A DNA stretch of 15,322 nt, from NCBI GenBank assembly GCA_046589965.1, contig JBKJVF010000273.1, positions 1 through 15,322 of the forward strand. Direction: 5' to 3'. This DNA is from JAJNPS01 sp046589965 (lineage in GTDB: Bacteria; Pseudomonadota; Alphaproteobacteria; Rhodobacterales; Rhodobacteraceae). Below are positions 7,519 through 14,710 of the stretch, one piece after another. The notes under the pieces are model-generated. The model was given only the letters and a program-made list of their open reading frames with translations, searched no databases and had not been told where the DNA came from. Each line of letters opens with the position of its first letter. The stretch's first letter is position 1. A program made the position numbers and the translations under genes.

Positions 7519-8481
7519 GTGCCCATGGCTCTTTCGCGCACTCTGACCGGCATCTTGCTTGCCATCGGCGGCACCGTGATCTTTTCGGTCAACGATGTGT
7601 CGATAAAGTTCCTGTCCGGCGGCTATGCGCTGCATCAGGTGATCCTGATCCGCGCATTGATCGGGATCGCATTCCTCATGTGTTTCATCGCCATTTCGGG
7701 GATCGGGTTTGGGCAGCTGAGATCAAAGCGACCGGGCGCGCAGTTGGTGCGGGTGGCCATCGTCATGGTCTCGAACGTGGCATTCTTCCTTGGGCTTGCG
7801 GCGTTGCCGATCGCGGATGCCTCGGCTGTCGCTTATGTAAGCCCGCTGGCCATTACGCTTTTGTCTGTCGTCATCCTGGGCGAAACTGTCGGATGGCGGC
7901 GCTGGACTGCAGTCGTCGTCGGGCTGATCGGCGTGATCGTGATGCTGCGACCCGGCGCTGGCGTGATCCAGCCAGCGGCGTTGCTGGTGTTGTTTTCGGC
8001 GGTGCTTTACGCGACGGGAAACCTGATCACGCGGGCCATCGGCGGAACGGAGTCGGCGGTCAGTCTAAGCCTTTTCGTGCAAATCGGGTTCGTGATCGTC
8101 AGCACCATCATGGGCATATGGGTCGGCGACGGGCATCGGGCGACCGAGGATGCGCTGCTGGGATTCCTGTTCCGTCCGTGGATATGGCCACCGATGGCGG
8201 ACTGGCCGATATTCATCGCCACCGGGCTGTCGGTCTGCGTCGGGGGGCTGATGATCGCGCAGGCTTACCGGACGCTTGAGGCGGGGCTGGTGGCACCGTT
8301 TGAATATGTCGGCATGCCGATGGCGATCTTTTGGGGCGCGGTGGTTTTTGGCACCTGGCCCGACTGGGTGGCGTGGATCGGCATCGCGCTGATCTGCGGG
8401 GCGGGGCTATACACGCTGTTGCGTGAAACCACGCGGCGCAAGGAAGCGGTGGGACCAGTGGGGATCGAGACCGGGCAATGA
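7519..8481 (+). CDS. EamA/DMT-family transporter
   Basis: A 320-residue, very hydrophobic protein with about ten membrane helices arranged as two EamA repeats (about residues 6-142 and 153-300). The first repeat opens with LTGILLAIGGTVIFSVNDVS. Each half ends in a family-typical pattern: ADASAVAYVSPLAITLLSVV in the first and EAGLVAPFEYVGMPMAIFWG in the second. DMT proteins of this type usually export or import small metabolites such as amino acids across the inner membrane. GTG 7519 is favoured because AAGG at 7506-7509 is well spaced; ATG 7525 in the same frame is possible. The stop overlaps the next start by 4 bp (ATGA), so it is translationally coupled to an ornithine cyclodeaminase-like enzyme. 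Pairing with an amino/imino acid enzyme suggests a related substrate, but that is inference. Confidence 0.9.
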   Translation: MPMALSRTLTGILLAIGGTVIFSVNDVSIKFLSGGYALHQVILIRALIGIAFLMCFIAISGIGFGQLRSKRPGAQLVRVAIVMVSNVAFFLGLAALPIADASAVAYVSPLAITLLSVVILGETVGWRRWTAVVVGLIGVIVMLRPGAGVIQPAALLVLFSAVLYATGNLITRAIGGTESAVSLSLFVQIGFVIVSTIMGIWVGDGHRATEDALLGFLFRPWIWPPMADWPIFIATGLSVCVGGLMIAQAYRTLEAGLVAPFEYVGMPMAIFWGAVVFGTWPDWVAWIGIALICGAGLYTLLRETTRRKEAVGPVGIETGQ

Positions 8482-9374
8482 AGGTAGAGATGATCGGCGC
8501 AGAGGCCGCAGCGGTCCTTGAGTGGCACGGATTGATGGCAGCGATGGTTGCGGGGCACGCGCGCCCGCGGGCAGAGATTGCCGACCTGATCTTGCGGCGG
8601 GGGCCAGATACGCTTTTGGATCGGGCCGCCTGGATCGACGGGCTGGGGTCGCTGGTCAAGGTCGCGACCGTGGTTCCGGCAAACACGGCGCGGGGGATGG
8701 CATCGGTCAACGGGGCCGTGGCGTTGTTCGATGACACGACGGGTGTGCTGTCGGCGATGGTCGATTTCCATCTGGTGACAAAGTGGAAAACCGCAGGCGA
8801 CAGCCTGCTGGCCGCCAGTCGTCTGGCACGCAAGGACAGTCGAAACATCCTGCTTGTCGGGGCGGGAACAGTGGCGCGGTCGATGGTGGAGGCCTATCTG
8901 TCGGTCTGGCCAGAGGCGCGCTTCACGGTATGGTCGCGACGCTCCGCTGCCGCGATGGGCCTGCCTGTGGCGGATGATCTGGAAGCGGCCGTGCGCGCGG
9001 CCGATATCATCTGCACCTGCACGATGACGACCGAGCCCTTGATCAAGGGTGAGTGGTTGCAACCGGGCCAGCATCTGGACCTGATCGGTGCCTACCGCCC
9101 GGACATGCGCGAGGTGGATGACACCGCCATGGCCCGCGCCCGGGTGTTTGTCGATGCGCGCGCAACCACGGTGCACCATATCGGCGAGTTGATCGCGCCG
9201 ATCCAGTCCGGCGCGATCACCGAAGCCGACGTGCTGGCGGATTTCTATGACATCGCGGCGGGCAGTTTTGCGCGGCAGTCCAATGACGAGATCACAATCG
9301 CCAAAAACGGCGGCGGCGCCCATTTGGACCTGATGACGGCGACCTACATCATGGACCGCTGGCAGGCACGCTGA
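8478..9374 (+). CDS. Ornithine cyclodeaminase/mu-crystallin family protein
   Basis: A 298-residue NAD(P)-dependent enzyme of the OCD/mu-crystallin family, slightly shorter than typical OCD. It shows K61 in SLVKVAT, ASVNGAVALFDDTTG (residues 75-89), the Rossmann motif LLVGAGTVA (125-133) and the late motif DLIGAYRPDMREVDD (201-215), which supplies the conserved acidic residue. The RTAA motif of true ornithine cyclodeaminases, whose Arg binds the substrate carboxylate, reads WKTAGDS (103-109). That is a Lys-for-Arg change. The activity may therefore be ketimine or imino-acid reduction, or dehydrogenation of another amino acid, rather than conversion of ornithine to proline. It is coupled by a 4-bp overlap to the EamA transporter upstream. 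A tRNA gene on the opposite strand follows after 20 bp; no terminator is evident. Confidence 0.88.
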   Translation: MKVEMIGAEAAAVLEWHGLMAAMVAGHARPRAEIADLILRRGPDTLLDRAAWIDGLGSLVKVATVVPANTARGMASVNGAVALFDDTTGVLSAMVDFHLVTKWKTAGDSLLAASRLARKDSRNILLVGAGTVARSMVEAYLSVWPEARFTVWSRRSAAAMGLPVADDLEAAVRAADIICTCTMTTEPLIKGEWLQPGQHLDLIGAYRPDMREVDDTAMARARVFVDARATTVHHIGELIAPIQSGAITEADVLADFYDIAAGSFARQSNDEITIAKNGGGAHLDLMTATYIMDRWQAR

Positions 9375-9394
9375 GGGGTGAGGTTATCGGGAAA

Positions 9395-9471
9395 TGGTCG
9401 GAGCGAGAGGATTCGAACCTCCGACCCCCTGCTCCCGAAGCAGGTGCGCTACCAGGCTGCGCTACGCTCCG
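9395..9471 (-). tRNA. tRNA-Pro (anticodon CGG)
   Basis: A 77-base cloverleaf on the - strand with a 7-bp acceptor stem (CGGAGCG, 9471-9465, paired to CGCTCCG). The D-arm carries AGCCTGGTAGC. The anticodon stem is CCTGC/GCAGG around the loop TTCGGGA, giving anticodon CGG (9437-9435). The T-arm contains GGTTCGAATCC. The discriminator base is A and the 3' CCA is encoded (9397-9395). It reads CCG proline codons. No integrase or attachment-site duplication is seen beside it. Confidence 0.97.
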
Positions 9472-9659
9472 ACCGTGGCGCGGGGGTTAAACGCAAAGTC
9501 GTGGTTTGGCAAGGGGTCTGGCCTTTGACCTGAGCCTCGCTGAGCCTTGCCACACGCTTGCGCTGGGCGACGGGGAAGCCTTCCTCGACGGCCAAGGCGG
9601 TGCGCGACATGTGGCTGGCGATGGCAATAGCGATTGCTGTTTGTTGACGTCGTTTGGGT
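9472..9659. other. Intergenic region between tRNA-Pro and the alpha-glucosidase
   Basis: 188 bp with no convincing gene: short open frames here run into the tRNA or the glucosidase and lack ribosome-binding sites. On the - strand, TTGCCA near 9512-9507 followed after 16 bp by TTAACC is a weak candidate for the tRNA promoter. I saw no strong terminator hairpin for the glucosidase. Confidence 0.4.
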
Positions 9660-11285
9660 TCAGCTCTCTGGGTGCAGCGAAAGGGTTTGATCGCTGATTG
9701 GCTTGAGGAAGGCCACGCCGTTCGGCCCCAGGGACAGGCGGCTGCCGCCGAGGTCGGTCGCAAGTCCGGGGCCGGTCAGTGCGGCCTGCCCCTCGACCTG
9801 CAAAACACAAGTGTCGGGGCACAGGTTGAAGACCGCAAGGATGGCGTCGGGGCCCGTCCCACGGGTAAAGGCCAGCACGGGTTCAGGCAGGTCCAGAAAC
9901 CGGGTCTTGCCGGTGATCAGCGCGGGTTCGGCCCGGCGAAAGGCAAGCATGCGGCGGTAATGGGCCAGCACGCTGGTGTCATCGACGGACTGGTCAGCCA
10001 CGTTGCGTTCGCGCTGGGCCGGTTTGATCGGCAGCCAGGGCGTCCCTGTGGTAAATCCTGCCAGTGCCGAGGCATCCCAGATCATCGGCGTGCGGCAGCC
10101 ATCGCGGCCCTTGTAGTCCGGCCAGAAGCGAATGCCCGGAGGGTCGGTCAGTTCGTGAAACTCGATATCGGTTTCCAGCTGGCCCAGTTCCTCGCCCTGA
10201 TAGAGGCAGATCGAGCCTTCGAAGCTGAGAAGAAGGGACGCGGATTGCCGGGCAATCGCGTCGGTGGTGCCGTGTTCGGTCCAGCGGGTCACATGGCGCG
10301 GCACGTCATGGTTGGAAAAGGCCCACATCGGCCAGCCATCCGGCGCACCCTTGAAGAACGCCTCGATCCGCCCGCGAAAATGTTTGGCCGAATATTCCGG
10401 CCCCAGCATGTCAAAGCTGTAGGCCATGTGAAGCCGTTTGCCGGTGGTGTAATCGGCCATGATCTGCACGGCGCGGTGCGGGGCATCACCGACCTCTCCC
10501 ACCGTGGCGCGGGCGTCGTAGTCATCTAGCAACGCGCGGATGCGTTCCAGCCATTTCAGGTTTTCAGGACGCGATTTGGAATGGACGTGATCCTGCATTT
10601 CGTAAGGATTCACGGGGGGCAGGGCTTCGGTATAGGGGTGGGGGCCGTTGTTGCGCAGTTTGCCGTCGTGGAAAAAGTAGTTGACGGTGTCCAGACGGAA
10701 CCCGTCGATGCCACGTTCCAGCCAGAACCGCAGGACCGACAGCGCCCAGTCCTGCACCGCGGGGTTGTGGTAGTTGAGGTCGGGCTGCGATGGCAGGAAA
10801 TTGTGCAGGTAGTACTGCCGGCGCCGGGTGTCCCATTCCCATGCCGGGCCGCCAAAAACCGACAGCCAGTTGGTCGGGGCGCTGCCATCGGGATGCGCGT
10901 CCGCCCAGACGTACCAGTCGGCGCGCGGATTGTCGCGCGACCGCCTGCTTTCCTGAAAGAACGGGTGATCGGCCGACGAATGGCTTAGCACCTGATCGAT
11001 GAACACCTTCAGCCCCAGGTGATGCGCCGACGCGATCAAGGTGTCGAAGTCGGCCAGGTTTCCGAAGAGCGGGTCGATGTCGGTGTAGTCCGAAATGTCA
11101 TAGCCCATGTCGGCTTGCGGGCTGGTGAATATCGGGCTGAGCCAGATCGCATCGACGCCAAGACCGGCGATGTGCGGAAGGCGACGGGTGATGCCCTTCA
11201 AATCCCCGATGCCATCGCCATCGTCGTCCTGAAACGATCTCGGATAGACCTGATAGGTTACCGAGCCGCGCCACCAATCCTGCAT
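9660..11285 (-). CDS. aglA: GH13 alpha-glucosidase
   Basis: A 541-residue glycoside hydrolase of family 13. From the start DWWRGSVTYQVYPRSF, it shows DGDGIGDLKGI (22-32), region I FIDQVLSHSS (95-104), region II GFRLDTVN (195-202) with nucleophile D199, acid/base E264 in VGEVGD, and D327 in FSNHDVPR. Thr200 directly after the nucleophile is the residue associated with alpha-1,4 preference in GH13 glucosidases; isomaltases have Val. It should release glucose from maltose or short maltodextrins or similar glucosides. No signal peptide is seen, so it is probably cytoplasmic, acting after uptake. I chose ATG 11285 because family members begin at this DWWRG segment; the frame extends to TTG 11342, which would put the start inside the promoter. 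It stands without the usual neighbouring agl transporter genes, unless they lie elsewhere. The symbol is by family resemblance. Confidence 0.92.
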   Translation of the reverse strand: MQDWWRGSVTYQVYPRSFQDDDGDGIGDLKGITRRLPHIAGLGVDAIWLSPIFTSPQADMGYDISDYTDIDPLFGNLADFDTLIASAHHLGLKVFIDQVLSHSSADHPFFQESRRSRDNPRADWYVWADAHPDGSAPTNWLSVFGGPAWEWDTRRRQYYLHNFLPSQPDLNYHNPAVQDWALSVLRFWLERGIDGFRLDTVNYFFHDGKLRNNGPHPYTEALPPVNPYEMQDHVHSKSRPENLKWLERIRALLDDYDARATVGEVGDAPHRAVQIMADYTTGKRLHMAYSFDMLGPEYSAKHFRGRIEAFFKGAPDGWPMWAFSNHDVPRHVTRWTEHGTTDAIARQSASLLLSFEGSICLYQGEELGQLETDIEFHELTDPPGIRFWPDYKGRDGCRTPMIWDASALAGFTTGTPWLPIKPAQRERNVADQSVDDTSVLAHYRRMLAFRRAEPALITGKTRFLDLPEPVLAFTRGTGPDAILAVFNLCPDTCVLQVEGQAALTGPGLATDLGGSRLSLGPNGVAFLKPISDQTLSLHPES

Positions 11286-11333
11286 GCTTGCCCCCAACGG
11301 ACCATCCGTTGCCCGGATGGTTGATTCTTCAAA

Positions 11334-11361
11334 ACGATACAAGCGGGCATTGGTATTTCAA
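11334..11361 (-). promoter_or_regulatory. Predicted promoter of the alpha-glucosidase gene
   Basis: On the - strand, TTGAAA (11361-11356) and TATCGT (11339-11334) are 16 bp apart and about 50 bp upstream of ATG 11285. The -35 box overlaps the palindrome at 11359-11370. The -10 box overlaps a half-site of the same type (CAAAACG on the + strand, 11330-11336), which fits repression by a LacI-family protein. Confidence 0.45.
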
Positions 11362-11370
11362 AACGTTTTG
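11359..11370. promoter_or_regulatory. Predicted LacI-family operator upstream of the alpha-glucosidase
   Basis: CAAAACGTTTTG is a perfect 12-bp palindrome with central CG, 74 bp upstream of the glucosidase start. An imperfect second site lies at about 11330-11340. The half-site (CAAAAC) differs from that of the 7361-7376 palindrome (CTGGAAC), so a different LacI-type regulator is expected, probably an AglR-like one encoded outside the window. Confidence 0.55.
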
Positions 11371-11519
11371 GGCGTCCGCAGTTGGTCCGAGGCGACGGTT
11401 TAAGCCGTGCTAAAACCGTGGTGGCCCTTAGTCTTGTCGACAGGTCTGTGCGGCGCCTGAGCCATCGCAAATCGCGATTGTCATCCGCACAATTCGGCAT
11501 TTGCAACTGACGCGGCCTG

Positions 11520-11534
11520 CGCGCAATTTGCGCG
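11520..11534. repeat. Inverted repeat in the MFS gene leader
   Basis: CGCGCAATTTGCGCG is a perfect inverted repeat (7-bp arms around one T) that ends 6 bp before the ribosome-binding site of the MFS gene and 22 bp before its start. A further palindrome, AATCGCGATT, lies at 11470-11479. A spaced repeat, ACGGTTT...AAACCGT, spans 11395-11419. These may be operator sites or a leader hairpin; no regulator gene is adjacent. Confidence 0.5.
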
Positions 11535-11556
11535 TCGCGACAGAGGAGTTGCCGAT

Positions 11557-12789
11557 TTGACTGCCCGTCTTTTTACCCCCCTGCTGATCGCAGGCTCCTT
11601 GATGCTGATGGTCAGTTTTGCCGTCCGGGCAAGCTTTGGTGTATTCCAGATCCCCATCGCGACCGAATTTGGCTGGCTGCGGTCGGATTTCAGCCTTGCC
11701 ATTGCGATCCAGAACCTGGCCTGGGGCTTTGGCCAGCCGATTTTCAGCAACATGGCCGAGCGGATCGGCGACCGCAAAACGCTGGTGATCGGGGCGATCC
11801 TTTATGCGGCGGGACTGCTTTTGTCGAGCTTGGCCGTTACGCCGGGCCAGCATCAGTTTCTGGAAATTCTGGTAGGCTTTGGCATTGCTGGCACCGGGTT
11901 CGGCCTGATCCTGGCGATGGTCGGGCGGGCGGCGTCGCCGGAAAACCGTTCCCTTGCGCTGGGGATCACCACAGCGGTGGGGTCGGTTGGTCAGGTCATC
12001 GGCGCGCCGATTGCCGAAGGGCTGCTGAGCTATTTCCCTTGGCAAACGGTGTTTGTGGTCTTTGCGGTCGCGATCCTTGCGTCACTGGCGCTGCTGCCGT
12101 TCATGCGCGCGCCTGCCAAGGTCGCCATGACCGAACGCGAGGAAACGCTGGACGCGTTGCTGAAGCGCGCCTTTGGCGATCCGTCCTTTACGCTCATCTT
12201 CCTTGGGTTCTTTTCCTGCGGCTATCAACTGGGGTTCATCACTGCTCATTTTCCGGCCTTTGTGACCGAGATGTGCGGACCGATCTCGCCCGGCGGGATC
12301 CTTGCGGGCATGGGCATCACCACGACATCGGCGCTGGGCGCAATTTCCATTTCGGTCATCGGGTTGTTGAACATCTTTGGCTCGTTGATGTCAGGCTGGC
12401 TCGGCAGCCGGTTTCCCAAGAAGTACCTGCTGTCGATGATCTATGTAGGGCGGACGCTTGCCTCGATTGCATTCATCCTGACACCGATGACGCCGACCAC
12501 GGTGCTGATCTTTTCGGCCGCGATGGGGTCGCTGTGGCTGGCAACGGTGCCGCTGACCTCGGGGCTGGTCGGGCATATCTACGGGATGCGTTATATGGGC
12601 ACGCTTTATGGGCTGGTGTTCTTCAGCCATCAGGTGGGGTCATTCCTGGGCGTCTGGCTGGGCGGCAAGATGTACGACATCACCGGTGACTACACGCTGG
12701 TCTGGTGGGTGGGCATTGGCGTCGGCGCGTTTTCGGCCATCGTGCATCTGCCGATCCGCGAGAGGCCGATGGTGGCGCGGGCCGCCTGA
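11557..12789 (+). CDS. MFS transporter (monocarboxylate/oxalate-formate antiporter-like)
   Basis: A 410-residue membrane protein with about 12 predicted helices in two six-helix halves. The N-terminal half has SFGVFQIPIATEFGWLRSDF and the cytoplasmic loop ERIGDRKTLVIGAILYAAGL, the MFS G-x-x-x-D-R-K motif between helices 2 and 3. A central hydrophilic loop lies near residue 195 (AMTEREETLDALLKRAF). The second half has SGWLGSRFPKKYLL in the equivalent loop. The overall pattern resembles COG2223-like carboxylate transporters, but the substrate cannot be named. The start is TTG 11557, with AGAGGAG about 7 bp upstream. The gene is divergent from the alpha-glucosidase with 271 bp between starts. 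Sharing of regulation is possible but not shown. It does not look like a sugar/cation symporter, so it may be unrelated to glucoside use. Confidence 0.88.
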   Translation: MTARLFTPLLIAGSLMLMVSFAVRASFGVFQIPIATEFGWLRSDFSLAIAIQNLAWGFGQPIFSNMAERIGDRKTLVIGAILYAAGLLLSSLAVTPGQHQFLEILVGFGIAGTGFGLILAMVGRAASPENRSLALGITTAVGSVGQVIGAPIAEGLLSYFPWQTVFVVFAVAILASLALLPFMRAPAKVAMTEREETLDALLKRAFGDPSFTLIFLGFFSCGYQLGFITAHFPAFVTEMCGPISPGGILAGMGITTTSALGAISISVIGLLNIFGSLMSGWLGSRFPKKYLLSMIYVGRTLASIAFILTPMTPTTVLIFSAAMGSLWLATVPLTSGLVGHIYGMRYMGTLYGLVFFSHQVGSFLGVWLGGKMYDITGDYTLVWWVGIGVGAFSAIVHLPIRERPMVARAA

Positions 12790-12809
12790 TCGCCCCTTTC
12801 CCTGCGCAT

Positions 12810-12831
12810 GGTGATCCGTTAAGGCATCACC
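12810..12831. other. Imperfect hairpin between the MFS gene and asd
   Basis: GGTGAT (12810-12815) pairs with ATCACC (12826-12831), with CC/GG continuing after a bulged C. There is no T-run, so it is at best a weak terminator for the MFS gene or an element of the asd leader. Confidence 0.3.
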
Positions 12832-12852
12832 GCTATCTTATGGAGAACCCTG

Positions 12853-13875
12853 ATGGGCTATAAAGTCGTCGTTGCGGGCGCCACGGGCAATGTGGGCCGC
12901 GAAATGCTGAACATCCTCGCCGAGCGCGAGTTCCCGGTGGATGAAATCGTCGCACTGGCCAGCCGCAAATCGCTGGGCACGGAAATCAGCTTTGGCGACA
13001 AGACCGTCAAGACCCGCGACCTTGACACCTTTGATTTCACGGGCTGGGACATCGCGCTGTTCGCAGTCGGGTCGGAGGCCACCAAGATCTATGCCCCCAA
13101 GGCGGCGGCGGCGGGCTGCATCGTCATCGATAACTCCAGCCTTTACCGCTATGATCCGAAGGTCCCGCTGATCGTGCCGGAGGTGAATGCCGATGCGATC
13201 ATGGGCTACAAGAACAAGATGATCATCGCCAACCCGAACTGTTCGACGGCGCAAATGGTGGTGGTGCTGAAGCCGCTGCATGACCGTGCGCGGATCAAGC
13301 GCGTGGTGGTGTCGACCTACCAGTCCGTCTCGGGTGCCGGCAAGGAAGGCATTGACGAGCTGTGGGACCAGACCAAGGGCATCTATGTCGTTGGTCAGGA
13401 AGTGGCCCCGAAGAAATTCCCCAAGCAGATTGCGTTCAACGTGATCCCGCAGATCGACGTGTTCCTGGATGACGGGTTCACCAAAGAAGAATGGAAGATG
13501 GTCGCCGAGACCAAGAAGATCCTTGATCCCAAGATCAAGGTGACCGCGACATGCGTCCGCGTGCCGGTGTTCGTGGGCCATTCCGAGGCCGTGAACATCG
13601 AGTTCGAGGACCCCATCGACTGGCAAGAGGCGCAAGACATCCTGCGCGAGGCGCCGGGCGTGATGGTCGTCGACAAACGCGAGCCCGGCGGCTACATCAC
13701 GCCCATCGATTGCGTCGGTGACTATGCGACCTATGTCAGCCGCATCCGGCAGGACAGCACGATCGAGAACGGCCTCAGCATGTGGATCGTCAGTGACAAC
13801 CTGCGCAAGGGCGCGGCACTGAACGCGGTGCAGATCGCGGAATTGCTGGGCAACAAGGTGCTGAAGAAGGCGTGA
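12853..13875 (+). CDS. asd: Aspartate-semialdehyde dehydrogenase
   Basis: A 340-residue enzyme, the usual size. It converts L-aspartyl-4-phosphate and NADPH to L-aspartate-4-semialdehyde, the branch point to lysine/diaminopimelate, threonine and methionine. The N-terminus has the NADP fold VVAGATGNVGREML (residues 6-19). DNSSLYRYD follows at 93-101. The catalytic Cys is C130 in NPNCSTAQ. Q157 lies in STYQSVSGAGK. R236 and H243, in CVRVPVFVGHSEAV, have the same spacing as the substrate-binding Arg and catalytic His of E. coli Asd. ATG 12853 follows TGGAG at 12841-12845. It is probably monocistronic: the MFS gene upstream is 63 bp away and the next gene is convergent. Codon use is strongly biased, as expected of an essential well-expressed gene. 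Confidence 0.97.
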   Translation: MGYKVVVAGATGNVGREMLNILAEREFPVDEIVALASRKSLGTEISFGDKTVKTRDLDTFDFTGWDIALFAVGSEATKIYAPKAAAAGCIVIDNSSLYRYDPKVPLIVPEVNADAIMGYKNKMIIANPNCSTAQMVVVLKPLHDRARIKRVVVSTYQSVSGAGKEGIDELWDQTKGIYVVGQEVAPKKFPKQIAFNVIPQIDVFLDDGFTKEEWKMVAETKKILDPKIKVTATCVRVPVFVGHSEAVNIEFEDPIDWQEAQDILREAPGVMVVDKREPGGYITPIDCVGDYATYVSRIRQDSTIENGLSMWIVSDNLRKGAALNAVQIAELLGNKVLKKA

Positions 13876-13883
13876 GGCGGATA

Positions 13884-13910
13884 GGGAAAAGGTCCGGTGG
13901 GCCTTTTCCC
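13884..13910. terminator. Hairpin between convergent asd and yggS
   Basis: A 12-bp stem with a 3-base loop: GGGAAAAGGTCC (13884-13895) pairs with GGGCCTTTTCCC (13899-13910), with a single T-G mismatch. It starts 8 bp after the asd stop and lies 47 bp beyond the end of the convergent gene. There is no clear T-tract on the asd side, so Rho-independent activity is uncertain, but the location fits a transcript end for either gene. Confidence 0.55.
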
Positions 13911-13957
13911 GTCCAGTGGCCGGGTACGCGAAACGTAGCCGTGCGGCAGCAAGGGGG

Positions 13958-14614
13958 TCAGGCCCGAACCGCCCTTGCGCCAAAGATCGCAGATCCCACG
14001 CGGATGTGGGTGGCCCCGTGGGCGATGGCGAGCTCAAAATCGCTGCTCATTCCCATCGACAGGCCCGTCAGCCCGTTGCGCGCGGCCATCGCGGCCAGCA
14101 TCGCGAAATGGGGTGCAGGGTCGGCGTCTTCGGGGGGGATGCACATCAGTCCCTGCGGCGTCAGGTCCAGCGCACGGACCATGGCGACAAATCCGTCAAG
14201 GTCATCCGGCAGGATACCCGCCTTTTGTGGTTCAGCCCCGGTATTGACCTGGATGAACAGCTGCGGGCAGGTGCCCCGTGCCTGCGCCAGCGCGCCAAGC
14301 TTTTCGGCCAGCGAGGGGCGGTCGAGGGTGTGGATGGCGTCGAACAGGTCCACCGCGACCTTGGCCTTGTTGGATTGCAAGGGGCCGATCATATGCAGGG
14401 TGACGGGGCCGAACCTGTCGCGCAAGTCGGGCCATTTCGCGGCGGCCTCTTGCACGTAGTTTTCGCCGAACACACGATGACCCTGGGCCAGCACGGCGGT
14501 GACGCGGTCCAGCGGCTGAATCTTTGATACCGCGATCAGGGTCGCGGCATCGGGTGCGCGCCCGGCCTTGGCAAGGGCCGCCTGCATCCGCGTGGTGATG
14601 TCGTCCAGTCCCAT
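13958..14614 (-). CDS. yggS: YggS/PROSC-family pyridoxal phosphate homeostasis protein
   Basis: A 218-residue fold-type III PLP-binding protein of the YggS/PipY/PLPBP family, at normal length. Key features are LIAVSK (26-31) with PLP-binding K31, FGENYVQEA near residue 50, LHMIGPLQSNK near residue 73, IQVNTGAEPQKAG near residue 122, GLSMGMSSDFELAIAHGATHIRVGSAIFG near the C-terminus (PLP phosphate site). These proteins have no known enzymatic activity but keep free PLP low and affect amino-acid and vitamin B6 balance. ATG 14614 is preceded by AGGGGGA at a good distance. It is convergent with asd. A porin terminator lies just upstream, so it needs its own promoter in about 14615-14660, where I saw no clear -10/-35 pair. 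Confidence 0.95.
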   Translation of the reverse strand: MGLDDITTRMQAALAKAGRAPDAATLIAVSKIQPLDRVTAVLAQGHRVFGENYVQEAAAKWPDLRDRFGPVTLHMIGPLQSNKAKVAVDLFDAIHTLDRPSLAEKLGALAQARGTCPQLFIQVNTGAEPQKAGILPDDLDGFVAMVRALDLTPQGLMCIPPEDADPAPHFAMLAAMAARNGLTGLSMGMSSDFELAIAHGATHIRVGSAIFGARAVRA

Positions 14615-14655
14615 CCGGTCCCCCTGATCGTGCCAGACACTAGCGGGCGGGCCGC

Positions 14656-14687
14656 AAAAGAAAAGAGCGGGCTTTCGCCCGCTCTTT
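14656..14687 (-). terminator. Rho-independent terminator of the porin gene
   Basis: On the - strand an 11-bp perfect stem, AAAGAGCGGGC with GCCCGCTCTTT, encloses a GAAA tetraloop and is followed by TCTTTT. It lies 24 bp after the porin stop. This is the strongest terminator in the window, as expected for a highly transcribed gene. Confidence 0.92.
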
Positions 14688-14710
14688 CAAGATCATCCAA
14701 TCCGGGAGGA

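Noticed and set aside
9395..9471. The tRNA-Pro gene as a possible integration site for a mobile element.
   Set aside because: No integrase, no repeat of the tRNA 3' end and no foreign-looking gene were found on either side.
9449..9822. Short - strand open frames beside the tRNA that might be a small gene.
   Set aside because: They run into the tRNA or overlap the glucosidase end, lack ribosome-binding sites, and their translations show no known motif.
12838..14037. A 399-codon open frame on the - strand across asd.
   Set aside because: It is a shadow frame: low-complexity His/Arg/Asp-rich translation, lying over a certain asd gene and running into yggS.
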